Origin: Brevibacillus agri
GTDB taxonomy: Bacteria; Bacillota; Bacilli; Brevibacillales; Brevibacillaceae
DNA length: 64,000 nt
Assembly: GCF_004117055.1 (NCBI RefSeq)
Contig: NZ_CP026363.1
Coordinates: forward strand, 4,611,001-4,675,000
Direction: 5' to 3'
Position numbers and translations under genes: made by a program. Below, piece after piece: positions 52,923 through 62,066 of this stretch; within the stretch, counting starts at the first letter, position 1, and every line of letters begins with the position of its first letter. The notes under the pieces were generated by a model, which saw only the letters and a program-made list of their open reading frames with translations, did not search any database and was not told the DNA's origin.

Positions 52923-54191
52923 CTATACTCCCTCCCCTCTCAGCAATTGATCCGTCGGAATCCGCACTTCAAAATGCGTCCACAGCCCTCTGTCGTGCAA
53001 AATTTGCAGTTGTCCCTGCAAGCTCTGCACGATGCCTCTGGCGTGTGTCAGGCCGATGCCGGTGGACGCATTGCCTTTTTCATCATACTTGGTCGTATAG
53101 CCCGGTTCAAACACCCATTCCCGTTCCTCTTGCGAAATCCCCGGTCCGCTGTCCAGCACGGAAAAGACGATGTGCCGTCCGTCCAGTTGGACATTCAGTA
53201 CAATTTTACCCGATTCGTCAATCGCTTCTACTGCATTGGCGACCACATTGTTCAGCACAGACAGCAGCGCGTAGATTTGATTCGTCGACAAGCTGACATA
53301 ACAGCTCCATGTAAACTGAATTTCTTTGCCCAGCATTTCGGCGTACTTCCGGTTGGCTCTCATCACCAGCTCGCACAGCTCGCTGATCGGAAGCTGGGAA
53401 GCAAGCCCTTCCTGGTTAATCAGCTTGGAGATGCCCGCGAGGATGCGCTGCGAATCTTTTTTCACCTCATGCACATTTTCGGCAATCGTCAATGCCGTCG
53501 GAGATTCGGCGTGCTGCGAGGTCAAGAGCCGCCTGTACAGCCGATAGCTCTCGCGCGTGATGTCTTCCAGTTGCGTCATCGACTTGCGCAGGTAGAACGC
53601 CTCTTCGTACAGCTCTGTATTTATCATCCGCAGCCGCTCCAGCTCCTGCTGCCGCACCTCCCCGACCGCGCGAATTTGCCGGATCGAGACGCTGTTGTAC
53701 AAGCCGACGGCAAAAAAGCTGCGCAACACGCCGAAGATCAGGAGCATGAAAAAGCTCTGCCACGTAAGCGGCGGAAAGTCGGTAAAATACTCGCGCACGC
53801 GCAGCTCGACCAGGTTGGACAAAAAGTCGACGGACGCGCCGATCAGCCCCATCTTCAGCGGAAACTCCAGGTAGTCTCGGGCCCGCAGCACACGGAACAA
53901 AATCGCGAAGCTGAAGTAGTAAAACGCGGACGGCAGATGGACAGACACGCTCTCCAGCAACGGGCGGTACTCCATCAACAAATCCAGCCCGACGCGGAAG
54001 ACGAGAATGAACGTCCCGGTCAAAAAGCCGGTCAAGATCACGGGCACGGACGAAAACCAGAGCAGGCCGAAAAAGAAAGCGGCAATCCCCAGCGAGAAAC
54101 GAAACGTTCCCCCGAGCGGGTTGACCTTCATCTCTCCGAAAAAGGCGGTTGCCAGCATAATAATCATGAGGACCAACAGGCGCTCGCGCAT
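52923..54191 (-). CDS. glnK: GlnK-like membrane sensor histidine kinase (YcbA family)
   Basis: This 422-residue kinase has about six N-terminal transmembrane segments (residues about 4-170). A dimerisation/phosphorylation helix follows with the probable acceptor H241 in ENVHEVKKDSQRI, then an ATPase domain (NVVANAVEAID, VLDSGPGISQEE, STGIGLTHARGI). The multi-span sensor is of the 5TM/YcbA kind. The ATG at 54191 follows AAAGGGGGC. It starts 79 bases after the glnP stop, past a terminator-like hairpin, so it may be partly read through from the transporter operon. Confidence 0.82.
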   Translation of the reverse strand: MRERLLVLMIIMLATAFFGEMKVNPLGGTFRFSLGIAAFFFGLLWFSSVPVILTGFLTGTFILVFRVGLDLLMEYRPLLESVSVHLPSAFYYFSFAILFRVLRARDYLEFPLKMGLIGASVDFLSNLVELRVREYFTDFPPLTWQSFFMLLIFGVLRSFFAVGLYNSVSIRQIRAVGEVRQQELERLRMINTELYEEAFYLRKSMTQLEDITRESYRLYRRLLTSQHAESPTALTIAENVHEVKKDSQRILAGISKLINQEGLASQLPISELCELVMRANRKYAEMLGKEIQFTWSCYVSLSTNQIYALLSVLNNVVANAVEAIDESGKIVLNVQLDGRHIVFSVLDSGPGISQEEREWVFEPGYTTKYDEKGNASTGIGLTHARGIVQSLQGQLQILHDRGLWTHFEVRIPTDQLLRGEGV

Positions 54192-54253
54192 AGATGCCCC
54201 CTTTAGCACGTAAAAAGATCTCCCATTCCTATTTTACAAAGAACTGGAGATCG

Positions 54254-54272
54254 GAAAAGATGCTTTTGCATC
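54254..54272 (-). terminator. short terminator at the end of glnP
   Basis: On the minus strand GATGC and GCATC enclose AAAA and are followed by TTTTCC. The stem overlaps the glnP stop codon. The stem is only five base pairs, so termination is probably partial. Confidence 0.5.
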
Positions 54273-54921
54273 AGGCGTGTTTGTTTTCAAGACGTTTGGA
54301 TACGATCGACAAAGCGTAGTTGACCACAAAGTACATGACTGCCACCAAGAGGAAAGTCGGAATCACGTAGTTGACGTTGCGGCCATTGATGATTTGCGCA
54401 TGGTTCATCAGCTCCGGCAGCGCAATCACGACCGCGAGCGAAGTGTCTTTCAGAAGCGAGATAAACTGGCTGACGATGGGCGGAACCATCCGTCTGAGCG
54501 CCTGTGGCAGCACAATGTGCCAGAGCGTCTGCACGTAGGTAAGGCCAGAGGAGCGCGCAGCCTCAATCTGCCCTTTTTCCACCGATTTTAAACCACTGCG
54601 CACGATTTCCGACAGCATGGCCGCCTCGAAGATGACCAGTGCCAGCACAGCCGCATAAAACTTGTCCAGCTTGATGCCGACTTCCGGCAAGGCAAAGTAC
54701 GTGAAAAAAATAATCAACAAGAGCGGCAAGTTGCGAATCAGCTCGACGGCGGTAGCCAGCACCTGGGAGACGCCGGGAATTTTCGCGTAGCGAAGCACCC
54801 CTACGACGATGGCAATGGCGAAGCTGAACACAATCGATAAAAAGGCAACCTGCAGGGTAATCCAGAAACCTTCTAGCAGGAAGGTCAAATGACTGGGCGC
54901 GTATGCTCCGATAAAGTCCAT
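54271..54921 (-). CDS. glnP: amino-acid ABC transporter permease (glutamine family)
   Basis: This 216-residue His/Glu/Gln/Arg-type permease has around five transmembrane segments, the periplasmic-side start motif VELIRNLPLLLIIFF and the EAA loop EAARSSGLTYVQTLWHIVLPQALR. It is the second membrane subunit of the glnQHMP transporter and follows glnM by 14 bases. It resembles GlnP of Bacillus. Substrate within the polar-amino-acid family is inferred from the neighbouring glnKL genes. Confidence 0.85.
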   Translation of the reverse strand: MDFIGAYAPSHLTFLLEGFWITLQVAFLSIVFSFAIAIVVGVLRYAKIPGVSQVLATAVELIRNLPLLLIIFFTYFALPEVGIKLDKFYAAVLALVIFEAAMLSEIVRSGLKSVEKGQIEAARSSGLTYVQTLWHIVLPQALRRMVPPIVSQFISLLKDTSLAVVIALPELMNHAQIINGRNVNYVIPTFLLVAVMYFVVNYALSIVSKRLENKHA

Positions 54922-54935
54922 GATGTCCCCTCCCC

Positions 54936-55589
54936 TTAGCGGCTTCCAGCCAAGCGTCGCTCCAGGTAGCCTACGAGCAAGCTCAACGGAAGTGTCAGAA
55001 TCAGATAAAAGACTGCGACAAAAATGTAAACGTCAAACGTCACAAACGTATCAGCGGAAATCAGGTCGCCGAAGTACATCAGGTCAAGACCTGCAATGAC
55101 GCCAAGCACCGAAGAGTTTTTCACCAGGTTGATAAACTGGTTGCCCATCGGCGGGATTACGACTTTGATCGCTTGCGGCAAAATGATGTAGCGCATCGCC
55201 TGGTTGTAAGTCAGACCCGAGGAACGGGCTGCTTCCATTTGCCCTTTTGGAATCGCTTGAATCCCGGCGCGAATCGTCTCCGCGATAAACGCTGCCGTAT
55301 AGACAGTCAGCCCGAGCGTACCAGCGACAAACGGCGCGAGTACAATCCCGAGCGCCGGCAAGCCGACAAAGAACAGGAAGACGACGAGAATCAGCGGGAT
55401 GTTGCGCACAAACTCGACGTAAGCCGTACCGATCCAGTTGAGCGGGCGAATCGGCGAAATCCGAAAAATGGCGAAAAGCGTCCCTAAAGCCAAGCTCCCG
55501 ACAAGAGCGAGCAGGCTGGCTTGCACGGTGTTCCAGAAGCCTTCGATAAACATGTCCCAGTGCTCAAACAAGATAGAAAAATCGATCAT
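54936..55589 (-). CDS. glnM: amino-acid ABC transporter permease (glutamine family)
   Basis: This 217-residue permease is paralogous to the next gene. It has VEFVRNIPLILVVFLFF and the EAA loop EAARSSGLTYNQAMRYIILPQA that contacts the GlnQ ATPase. The ATG at 55589 follows AGGGGGATCGCAACAG. Longer readings upstream lack a ribosome binding site. With GlnP it would form a heterodimeric channel. Confidence 0.85.
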   Translation of the reverse strand: MIDFSILFEHWDMFIEGFWNTVQASLLALVGSLALGTLFAIFRISPIRPLNWIGTAYVEFVRNIPLILVVFLFFVGLPALGIVLAPFVAGTLGLTVYTAAFIAETIRAGIQAIPKGQMEAARSSGLTYNQAMRYIILPQAIKVVIPPMGNQFINLVKNSSVLGVIAGLDLMYFGDLISADTFVTFDVYIFVAVFYLILTLPLSLLVGYLERRLAGSR

Positions 55590-55672
55590 CTCTGTTGCGA
55601 TCCCCCTAGTCGTAAGAAAATAAGGGAATGAGCGGCAGAGTGAACCGCTCATCCGTCATGGAGTCGAACCGC

Positions 55673-56527
55673 TTATTTTTTTGGTTTTTCCCCGATCCAT
55701 TTTTCATAAATCTTGTCGTACTCGCCGTTTTCCTTCATTTCTTTCAACACGTCGTTCACGGTTTTTACAAACTCGGCGTCGCCTTTGTTGATCGCGATTC
55801 CGTATGGCTCTTCGGTGAATGTTTCTTCGGTTACGCGGTAGTTTGGATCTTGCTTCGCCATTCCGTACAGCAGGGCGTTATCGGTAGTCAGCGCGTCACC
55901 TTGTCCAGCTTTGAGCGCGGTAAAGGCTTCTGCGTAGTTTTCAAATTCAAGCACTTCTGCATCCGGTGCGCTTTCGCGAATGTTTTTCGCGGAAGTCGAG
56001 CCTTTTGCGGTCAGCACTTTCATGCCTTTTTGCAAGTCTTTGATGCTGTTGATCGGGCTGTCCTTTTTCACCAGCAAAGACTGTCCTGCCATGAAGTACA
56101 CATCGGAGAAGTCTACTTCTTTTTTGCGTTCTTCGGTGATGGTCATCGTCGCGATAATCGCGTCAATCTCCCCGTTTTTCAGCATCGGGATACGCGTTTT
56201 GGAGGTAACTTCCTTCAGCTCGATTTTGTTTTCGTCACCGAGCACTTTTTTTGCAATCGCTTTGGCGATGTCGATGTCGAAGCCTTCTACGTTGCCTGTC
56301 GACGGATCTTTCAGACCGAACAGGTTCAGGTCGTACTTCACGCCTACGACAAACTTGTCTCTTTCCTTGATTTTTGCCAATGTTCCGGCACCAGCCGCCG
56401 CACCATTCGATGCAGAGCCTGCCGCGCCGCCTTCTGTCTTGCCCCCGCCACAGCCTGCGAGTGCGGTTGCGCTCAGCATCAATACAAGACCCATACCTGC
56501 AAGTTTTTTCCATACACTTTTCTTCAT
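55673..56527 (-). CDS. glnH: glutamine/polar amino-acid binding lipoprotein
   Basis: This 284-residue solute-binding lipoprotein has a signal with lipobox ALAGC (cysteine about 25), followed by a Gly/Ala/Ser linker. The family-3 binding fold has FVVGVKYDLNLFGL, VEGFDIDIAKAIAKKVLG and ATMTITEERKKEVDFSDVY with the usual ligand-binding Asp and Arg. The last segment (DKIYEKWIGEKP) is typical of GlnH/GluB. It is the second gene of the operon, 43 bases after glnQ. Glutamine is the likely substrate, though glutamate or aspartate cannot be excluded. Confidence 0.88.
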   Translation of the reverse strand: MKKSVWKKLAGMGLVLMLSATALAGCGGGKTEGGAAGSASNGAAAGAGTLAKIKERDKFVVGVKYDLNLFGLKDPSTGNVEGFDIDIAKAIAKKVLGDENKIELKEVTSKTRIPMLKNGEIDAIIATMTITEERKKEVDFSDVYFMAGQSLLVKKDSPINSIKDLQKGMKVLTAKGSTSAKNIRESAPDAEVLEFENYAEAFTALKAGQGDALTTDNALLYGMAKQDPNYRVTEETFTEEPYGIAINKGDAEFVKTVNDVLKEMKENGEYDKIYEKWIGEKPKK

Positions 56528-56570
56528 CTGAATTACCCCTCATCTCTTTTTTATTGTTTTAAGTGAATGT

Positions 56571-57299
56571 CTAGTGATTCAAAATCCGGCTCAGGAACAG
56601 GCGCGCGCGTTCTTCACGCGGATTTTCGAAAAATTCTTGCGGCGTAGCCTCTTCGAGAATCCTGCCCTGGTCCATGAACACGATCCGGTCTGCCACTTCG
56701 CGGGCAAAGCCCATTTCGTGGGTGACCACGACCATCGTCATGCCTTCCTTCGCCAGCTTTTTCATGACGTCCAGTACTTCCCCGATCGTCTCGGGATCGA
56801 GCGCCGAGGTCGGCTCGTCAAACAGCATGATTTTCGGGCGCATGGCCAGTCCGCGCGCAATCGCTACACGCTGCTGCTGGCCGCCGGAGAGCTGGGTCGG
56901 AAATTTTTCCGCCTTCTCCGGAATCCCTACTTTTTCCAGGTAGTAGAGCGCGGTTTCTTCCGCTTCCTTCTGCGATACGCCCAGCACCTTGATCGGCGCC
57001 AGCGTGATGTTTTCCAACACGGTTTTGTGCGGATACAGATTGAAGTGCTGGAACACCATGCCGATATTGCGGCGCAGCTTGTTGATGTCGGTGTTTTTGT
57101 CGTTTACTTTTACCCCGTCTACCAGCAGCTCTCCGCTTGTAACCGTTTCCAATCTGTTGATACAGCGAACCATCGTACTTTTCCCCGATCCAGACGGGCC
57201 AATGACGACGACTACTTCTCCCTGGTTGATATGCAGGTCGATGTTTTTCAGGACGTGGAAGCTCCCGTAATGTTTGTTGACTTGATGAAAACTAATCAA
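56571..57299 (-). CDS. glnQ: amino-acid ABC transporter ATP-binding protein
   Basis: This 242-residue ATPase has Walker [10 protein letters not shown] (33-41), the signature [14 protein letters not shown], Walker [15 protein letters not shown] and the H-loop VTHEMGFA. This is the closely conserved GlnQ/HisP type. It is the first gene of glnQHMP. The A+T-rich 110 bases upstream should contain the promoter; I found no clear TnrA box. Confidence 0.9.
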   Translation of the reverse strand: MISFHQVNKHYGSFHVLKNIDLHINQGEVVVVIGPSGSGKSTMVRCINRLETVTSGELLVDGVKVNDKNTDINKLRRNIGMVFQHFNLYPHKTVLENITLAPIKVLGVSQKEAEETALYYLEKVGIPEKAEKFPTQLSGGQQQRVAIARGLAMRPKIMLFDEPTSALDPETIGEVLDVMKKLAKEGMTMVVVTHEMGFAREVADRIVFMDQGRILEEATPQEFFENPREERARLFLSRILNH

Positions 57300-57444
57300 C
57301 CAGATCCCCCCTTGCTCTCTGTCATAGTTTGTATGGTAAGGACGAACTACCCGAATCTACAGAAAAATACAAAGTATTTTATTTCTCTTTATAATTTTCT
57401 AATAATAAAGGCGTAGGACCCGGCTTTTTGGCCGAGCAGACAAA

Positions 57445-57492
57445 CAAAAAACCAGCCGCTTCCTGCCTGTTTGGCACAGAAGACGACTGGCG
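57445..57492 (-). terminator. terminator of the UPF0316 gene
   Basis: On the minus strand GCCAGTCG pairs with CGGCTGG (one G-U) across a long loop, followed by TTTTTTG. It begins 32 bases after the stop of the 57524-58042 gene. Confidence 0.65.
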
Positions 57493-57523
57493 TCTTTTAC
57501 AACTGGAAAAGGAACGGCTGCTC

Positions 57524-58042
57524 CTACTGGCGCAGGCGGTTGACCCAGAAGCCGCCCTTCAAGTTTTTCGGCTCAAAGGAAATGACAAACGCTTTTGGCG
57601 CGATCTCATGAATGAGCTGCCACAGCTTTTTCTCGTTGCTGCGCTTGGTCAGCACCTGCATCATGAGGCGGTGCCCGTCCCGGCCTTCCGCCACCCAGGA
57701 GGTGACGCCGAAGCCGTGCTCGCGCAGCCGCACAGGAACATCCAGGTCGACGGAATCGACCACTACCTGCAAGGTGACATAGCCCAGGGCCAAATACTCC
57801 TCGATTTTGCTGCCGATGTACACGCCCATTCCCCAACCGATACAGTAAGCGGCGAGGTTGACCGGATTGTCCAGGTTGTCGAGTACAATCGCGAGTCCTT
57901 TCAAATAGACGAATACTTCCACCATCGCCAACAGCGAAGCGAGCACACGATACCCTTTAATCACCATCAGCAGTCGCAACGTGAAAAACGACACGTACAA
58001 AATATTGATCCCGATGATGATCCACACAAACTCGAAGCCCAT
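57524..58042 (-). CDS. UPF0316/DUF2179 membrane protein (YebE-like)
   Basis: This 172-residue protein has three N-terminal transmembrane segments (residues about 3-75) followed by a cytoplasmic DUF2179 domain (about 100-165) with VPVRLREHGFGVTSWVAEGRDGHRLMMQVLTKR. This is the UPF0316 architecture of Bacillus YebE. DUF2179 domains occur also in YitT-family proteins and are thought to bind a ligand; the function is unknown. The ATG at 58042 follows GTAGGGGAG. Confidence 0.8.
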   Translation of the reverse strand: MGFEFVWIIIGINILYVSFFTLRLLMVIKGYRVLASLLAMVEVFVYLKGLAIVLDNLDNPVNLAAYCIGWGMGVYIGSKIEEYLALGYVTLQVVVDSVDLDVPVRLREHGFGVTSWVAEGRDGHRLMMQVLTKRSNEKKLWQLIHEIAPKAFVISFEPKNLKGGFWVNRLRQ

Positions 58043-58331
58043 TGCTCCCCTACCCCCACCCGAATCTACTCGGGCCAATATGTTATGTACTCACAATTAC
58101 TACAATATAATCGATCTGCCAGGCAAAATCCAGACGGAAAAAGGCGCAAAAATCTTCCACCGCAAGCCGTGCTTGCTCGGTCGGAAAGGGCGGCACGAGC
58201 AGGCTAGGCGACGTGCGGAACTGCGCAAAATCCCCAGCCGAAGCTGCCGACTGGATACTTGAGCCAGCCTGCAACGGCAGCGTGAATCCTGAATCCGCTC
58301 GTGCGGTCGGTTTTTCCCCGCGAGAGGCTGA

Positions 58332-58493
58332 TTAGGCGCGGCTGTGCTCGTACAATTTACCCGCCAGCGCTTCTATCCACTCTTTTTTCGCGAGCAGGTC
58401 GAGCATCCGCCCAGGCAGCGCCGCTTCCAGCGATTCCACGACGTACCCGGAGCCTTTGATTTCCGCCTGTTTTTGTATATCGCTCGCGCAGTT
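58332..58493 (-). pseudogene. remnant of an ADP-ribosylglycohydrolase gene
   Basis: The 53 codons before the TAA at 58334-58332 encode NCASDIQKQAEIKGSGYVVE then SLEAAL, the segment just before the ADP-ribosylglycohydrolase catalytic core, joined directly to GRMLDLLAKKEWIEALAGKLYE, which resembles its C-terminus. The DTDT metal-binding region between is missing and there is no start codon. The other sequence at 58079-58331 has no recognisable gene. The match is by motif memory. Confidence 0.5.
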
Positions 58494-58569
58494 CCATGTG
58501 CATCGCCCCTTTATTTTTCGGAATAGTCTGTCGTTTTTCGTTCCAGAATAGGCTCGTGCCTACCCTCGC

Positions 58570-58767
58570 TCACACAAAGCATCTGGCAATCACGTTTTTG
58601 CCGACGTGCTGCTCGCCCAATTCATCTGACGCCACTTTTTCATCGCTTTGCGTAAATGTGATGATCTGTGGCAGCACCAGCTTGTACCGATTCTCCATCC
58701 CGGTTTCGAGAACGTATTGCCCTTCGTTATCCCATAAAAGAACACCTGCCAAAATTCTGGTCTCCAC
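58570..58767 (-). CDS. small hypothetical protein, 65 residues
   Basis: The GTG at 58767 has GGGGGAGG six bases upstream, which decides the start; the open frame extends farther but without such a site. The product begins METRILAGVLLWDNEGQYV and ends GKNVIARCFV. It is soluble and has no known motif. A NUDIX-like strand order is imaginable but unsupported. Confidence 0.5.
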   Translation of the reverse strand: METRILAGVLLWDNEGQYVLETGMENRYKLVLPQIITFTQSDEKVASDELGEQHVGKNVIARCFV

Positions 58768-58843
58768 ACAGATCCTCCCCCATCGCGATCCATATTTGAA
58801 CAGCGTTGCGCTTATGTATGATCGGTTCTGTCTGATGGTGCTC

Positions 58844-58870
58844 AAAAGACGGGTACGCTGACCCGCCTTT
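58844..58870 (-). terminator. terminator of the DUF3817 gene
   Basis: On the minus strand GGCGGGT pairs with ACCCGTC (one G-U) over a 6-base loop, then TTTTGAG. It starts 24 bases after the stop of the 58893-59183 gene. Confidence 0.6.
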
Positions 58871-58892
58871 TTTCGCTGCAAACTCTGCTGTT

Positions 58893-59183
58893 TTATTGCT
58901 CTTTTTTCAATCGTGCATCCAGAACGAAGTTGCCGAATGGCAAGAGCGACGCGATAAACGCCCCAATCACCTTGAGAACAGACCATCTGTCTTTAAATGT
59001 AACATGCGCCAGTGCCAAAATATAGAGGACAAAAAACAGCCCATGCAGCGAGCCGGCGATTTTTACAGCGGCCGGAAAGTCGAGATAGTACTTTAGCGGC
59101 ATGGCAATCAAGAGCAATACCAAATACGAGATTCCTTCGATAATGCCGATGACGCGAAAACGTCCGAGTGCGGTATTCATCAT
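58893..59183 (-). CDS. DUF3817 small integral membrane protein (YdzA-like)
   Basis: This 96-residue protein has three transmembrane helices, the opening RFRVIGIIEGISYLVLLLIAMPLKY and the HGLFFVLYILAL helix characteristic of DUF3817 proteins such as YdzA. The function is unknown; members are often near respiratory or haem-related genes. A basic C-terminus (DARLKKEQ) is cytoplasmic. The ATG has a modest upstream site (AGGATGG). Confidence 0.8.
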   Translation of the reverse strand: MMNTALGRFRVIGIIEGISYLVLLLIAMPLKYYLDFPAAVKIAGSLHGLFFVLYILALAHVTFKDRWSVLKVIGAFIASLLPFGNFVLDARLKKEQ

Positions 59184-59271
59184 GAGCGGATACCATCCTT
59201 GCCTGTAATTATCATCATTATAAATGAAAAACTATCAAAATGATGGGAATTGCCCAATGTTCATAATAAAT

Positions 59272-59805
59272 TCAAAACTGGCGGCCCCACGCTTCTTCGC
59301 GGATGCGCTCCAACCAGCGCACTTCTGCCTGCAGATGCTCGATCGCCCCGAGCAAAATCGTCCTCGCTCCCCAATCCAGCCGCGCTCGCTGCTGCTCGAG
59401 AATCGATTCGAGCAAGGCAGCCTGCCGCTGTACCTCCTCGATGTTTGTAGCAAGCGCCTCTCCCATTTTCGCCGGATCGCCGTGGGAAGCAAAAGTCAGA
59501 GCTGCGTAGATCGGGTTTGTCAACTGCATCGGCTTGCGCATTTCCTGCAAAAGCAGCTCCTGGAACTCTGCCTCCCCTTTTTTGGTGATCCGGTACATTG
59601 TCTTATCCGGGCGGTTCGACTCGCGAATGACTTGCGTAACCTCGATCATCCCACCCTTTTCCAACTGATTGATCGCATAGTAGAGGGAGCCTTTGGCGTA
59701 CTTGACGTAGCAGTCGATTCCTCGCGTCTTCACTTGCTGCTGGATTTCATACGGGTGTCGCTCCCCTTCCATCAGCAGCCCTAAAATAAGCAATTTCAGA
59801 CTCAT
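59272..59805 (-). CDS. PadR-family transcriptional regulator
   Basis: This 177-residue regulator has an N-terminal winged helix (LKLLILGLLMEGERHPYEIQ, GSLYYAINQLEKGGMIE, TMYRITKKGEAEF) and a C-terminal helical dimerisation region (about 90-175), the PadR type with the longer tail. It lies 12 bases downstream of the DHA2 transporter gene, so the pair forms an operon and the regulator probably represses it when no substrate is present. A TTTGAC-type palindrome upstream of the operon is a candidate operator. Confidence 0.85.
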   Translation of the reverse strand: MSLKLLILGLLMEGERHPYEIQQQVKTRGIDCYVKYAKGSLYYAINQLEKGGMIEVTQVIRESNRPDKTMYRITKKGEAEFQELLLQEMRKPMQLTNPIYAALTFASHGDPAKMGEALATNIEEVQRQAALLESILEQQRARLDWGARTILLGAIEHLQAEVRWLERIREEAWGRQF

Positions 59806-59817
59806 GGCCCTCTCCTC

Positions 59818-61341
59818 TTACCCGCGTTCCGGGTTTGCTTGCGGTGCGTTTTTGGCCCTGCCGAGCGCACTCTCGTTCCCCATCAGCGCAATACAGATGA
59901 CGGCGAGAATGGCAGGAACGAGCGCCCACATGAACGTCTGAGCAATCGAGGAAGCGAGAATGTCCGTGATCGTCTCCAGCACAGGAGCCGGGATAGCCGC
60001 CCGCGCTTCCGGCGTCAAGATCGCGCGCGGGTCCGTGATCGCCCCGACAGCTCCTTGCCCCGAAAAAGTCGAAGCCATGCCGTTTTCAAACTGGTTGCGC
60101 TGCAAGATGCCAAATACGGTAATGCCCAGCGTCATGCCGAGCGAGCGGGAAAAAGAGTTGGTCGAGCTGGCCGAGCCTCTCTGCCGCATGTCGAAGCCGT
60201 GAATCGCCGACATCCCCAATACGGAAAAAGAAAAGCCGACGCCAAAGCCAGTCAAAATCATGTACACCGTGACCGTCGAACGAGCCATGTCGGGCGACAA
60301 TGTACTCAGCAGGAAAATCCCCGGTACGAAAAAGACAGCGGACAACAGCATGATGTTGCGGAAGCTCGTCTTCGTCGTGAGAAACCCGCCCAGTTGGCTG
60401 CCGCAGACAGAGGCGAGCATCATCGGCGTCAAAAGCAGGCCGGAGTTGGTCGCAGACCCGCCGTACACCCCTTGGATAAAGATCGGCAAAAAGACGGTCG
60501 TAATGATAAAAGCCGCGCCGTACAGCAGCGCGACCGCGTTCGTCGTCGCAAACAGCCGCTGCTTGAACATCGCAAACGAAATAATCGGTTCGGACGCTTT
60601 CGTTTCCACGAACAAAAAGATGATGAACAAAAGCAAAAAGGCTGCGAGCAGCCCGATGATCTGCACGGAATCCCAGGCGTACTGGTTGCCGCCAAGCTCC
60701 AGGGCAAACATCAGACTGACAATCGCTCCGACAAGCGTAATCGCTCCCCACCAGTCGATGCTTTGCTTGCGGTGCTCCAGCGACTCTCTGTAGTACACGC
60801 TGATAAACCAGAGCGACAAAGCCCCGATCGGCACGTTGATGTAAAAAATCCAGTGCCAACTGACATACTCCGTAATGTACGCGCCAAGCAGCGGCCCGAA
60901 CACGCTGGACGTACCGAAAACCGCCCCGAACAGCCCAGTCATTTTCCCGCGTTTTTCCGGCGGAAACACATCAAAAATGATCGTGAAGGCAATCGGCATC
61001 AACGCGCCGCCGCCAATCCCCTGAATCGCGCGATAAATGCTCAGCTCGACAATACTGCTCGCCGTCCCGCACAAAATGGAGCCCACTAAAAAAACGATCA
61101 GGCCGAAAATATAAAACCGCTTGCGCCCGTACATGTCGGACAGCTTGCCGAAAATCGGCATCCCGGCCATCGTCGCGACCATGTACGCGGACGTCACCCA
61201 GACGAATTTGTCCATGCCGCCCATCTCGCCCACAATCGTCCCCATCGCTGTCGCCACAATCGTGTTGTCCATGGACGCGATCAACAGCCCCAGCATGAGC
61301 GCTGCGACGACAAAATTTACGTTGCTTTCCTTGGCAATCAT
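59818..61341 (-). CDS. MFS multidrug transporter, DHA2 (14-TMS) family
   Basis: This 507-residue protein has 14 predicted transmembrane segments. The DHA2 motifs are LLIASMDNTIVATAMGTI in helix 1, GKLSDMYGRKRFYIFG (motif A) and GPLLGAYITEYVSWHWIFYINVPIG (motif C/D region). It is an efflux pump, probably for drugs or toxic organics. The ATG at 61341 follows AGGAGG. The transporter-PadR layout is typical of substrate-induced efflux. Confidence 0.87.
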   Translation of the reverse strand: MIAKESNVNFVVAALMLGLLIASMDNTIVATAMGTIVGEMGGMDKFVWVTSAYMVATMAGMPIFGKLSDMYGRKRFYIFGLIVFLVGSILCGTASSIVELSIYRAIQGIGGGALMPIAFTIIFDVFPPEKRGKMTGLFGAVFGTSSVFGPLLGAYITEYVSWHWIFYINVPIGALSLWFISVYYRESLEHRKQSIDWWGAITLVGAIVSLMFALELGGNQYAWDSVQIIGLLAAFLLLFIIFLFVETKASEPIISFAMFKQRLFATTNAVALLYGAAFIITTVFLPIFIQGVYGGSATNSGLLLTPMMLASVCGSQLGGFLTTKTSFRNIMLLSAVFFVPGIFLLSTLSPDMARSTVTVYMILTGFGVGFSFSVLGMSAIHGFDMRQRGSASSTNSFSRSLGMTLGITVFGILQRNQFENGMASTFSGQGAVGAITDPRAILTPEARAAIPAPVLETITDILASSIAQTFMWALVPAILAVICIALMGNESALGRAKNAPQANPERG

Positions 61342-61360
61342 TGCCGTTTTCCTCCTAACA

Positions 61361-61401
61361 GTCAAATCAAACTAATATAGTCTATTATATTCAAATTTGA
61401 C
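61361..61401 (-). promoter_or_regulatory. candidate operator of the transporter-PadR operon
   Basis: GTCAAAT (61361-61367) and ATTTGAC (61395-61401) form an inverted repeat with a 27-base A/T-rich spacer. The outer arm also forms the palindrome TCAAATTTGA. It covers the expected promoter just upstream of the transporter start. Binding by the PadR protein is inferred. Confidence 0.4.
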
Positions 61402-61445
61402 CATATGTCTGCAAAATATAGGGCAGGAACCGTTTGCTACTGCTG

Positions 61446-61480
61446 CGAAAAAACACCTTCTCTTCAGAAAAGAGAAGGTG
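61446..61480 (-). terminator. terminator of the flavoprotein gene
   Basis: CACCTTCTCTT pairs perfectly with AAGAGAAGGTG around a 5-base loop, and the minus strand continues GTGTTTTTTC. It starts 17 bases after the stop of the 61497-62066 gene. Confidence 0.8.
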
Positions 61481-61496
61481 CCTGTACATCTAAAGC

Positions 61497-62066
61497 TCAG
61501 TTTGTTTTCAACACGTCGTGATCGACATAACGCTCGCCGTTCAGCTCGCTGATGACGTTAATCGCGACTTTCGCCCCGTCGCCAGCGGTAATGATCGTAT
61601 GTACGCTCACGCCTGCGCACGTGCCTGCCGCCCAAATGCCTTCGATGTTCGTTTTTCCTTGTGCGTCAACGTCTACGATCGACTTGATGCGCGGCTCCGT
61701 GCCATCTTTTGTCTTGACGCCAATCTCTTCGGCAAGCGCCACTACCGCGCCTGTCGCCAAAATGACATGCTTCGCTTCGAACGAGCCTTTTTCCGCTGTC
61801 TCCACGACCAGTCCTTGCTCGGTTTTCCTCACGTTAGTTACCTGGTCTTCCACCAGCTCGGCCCCGAATTTGGCAGCCTGCTTTTTCCCTGTCTCGATCA
61901 GGTCAGGGCCCGAGATTTCCATGATGCCATAGTGGTTTTCCATCCACGCGCGTTTGGTCATGCTCTTGTCGTTGTCAATCAACAACGTCTTTTTCCCCGC
62001 CTTCGCGGCAAACAATGCTGCGCTTCCACCCGCTGGGCCTGCTCCAACAATCACGATATCAAACAA
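61497..62066 (-). CDS. short FAD-dependent oxidoreductase, thioredoxin-reductase-like
   Basis: This 189-residue protein has the FAD-binding VIVGAGPAGGSAAL and the C-terminal NIEGIWAAGTCAG-type flavin motif seen in TrxB-like proteins. The redox CxxC and the full NAD-binding domain of thioredoxin reductase are absent, and length is little more than half. Short stand-alone proteins of this type are common in Bacillales and of unknown substrate. The start is TTG 62066, after AAAGGGGAG. Confidence 0.72.
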   Translation of the reverse strand: MFDIVIVGAGPAGGSAALFAAKAGKKTLLIDNDKSMTKRAWMENHYGIMEISGPDLIETGKKQAAKFGAELVEDQVTNVRKTEQGLVVETAEKGSFEAKHVILATGAVVALAEEIGVKTKDGTEPRIKSIVDVDAQGKTNIEGIWAAGTCAGVSVHTIITAGDGAKVAINVISELNGERYVDHDVLKTN

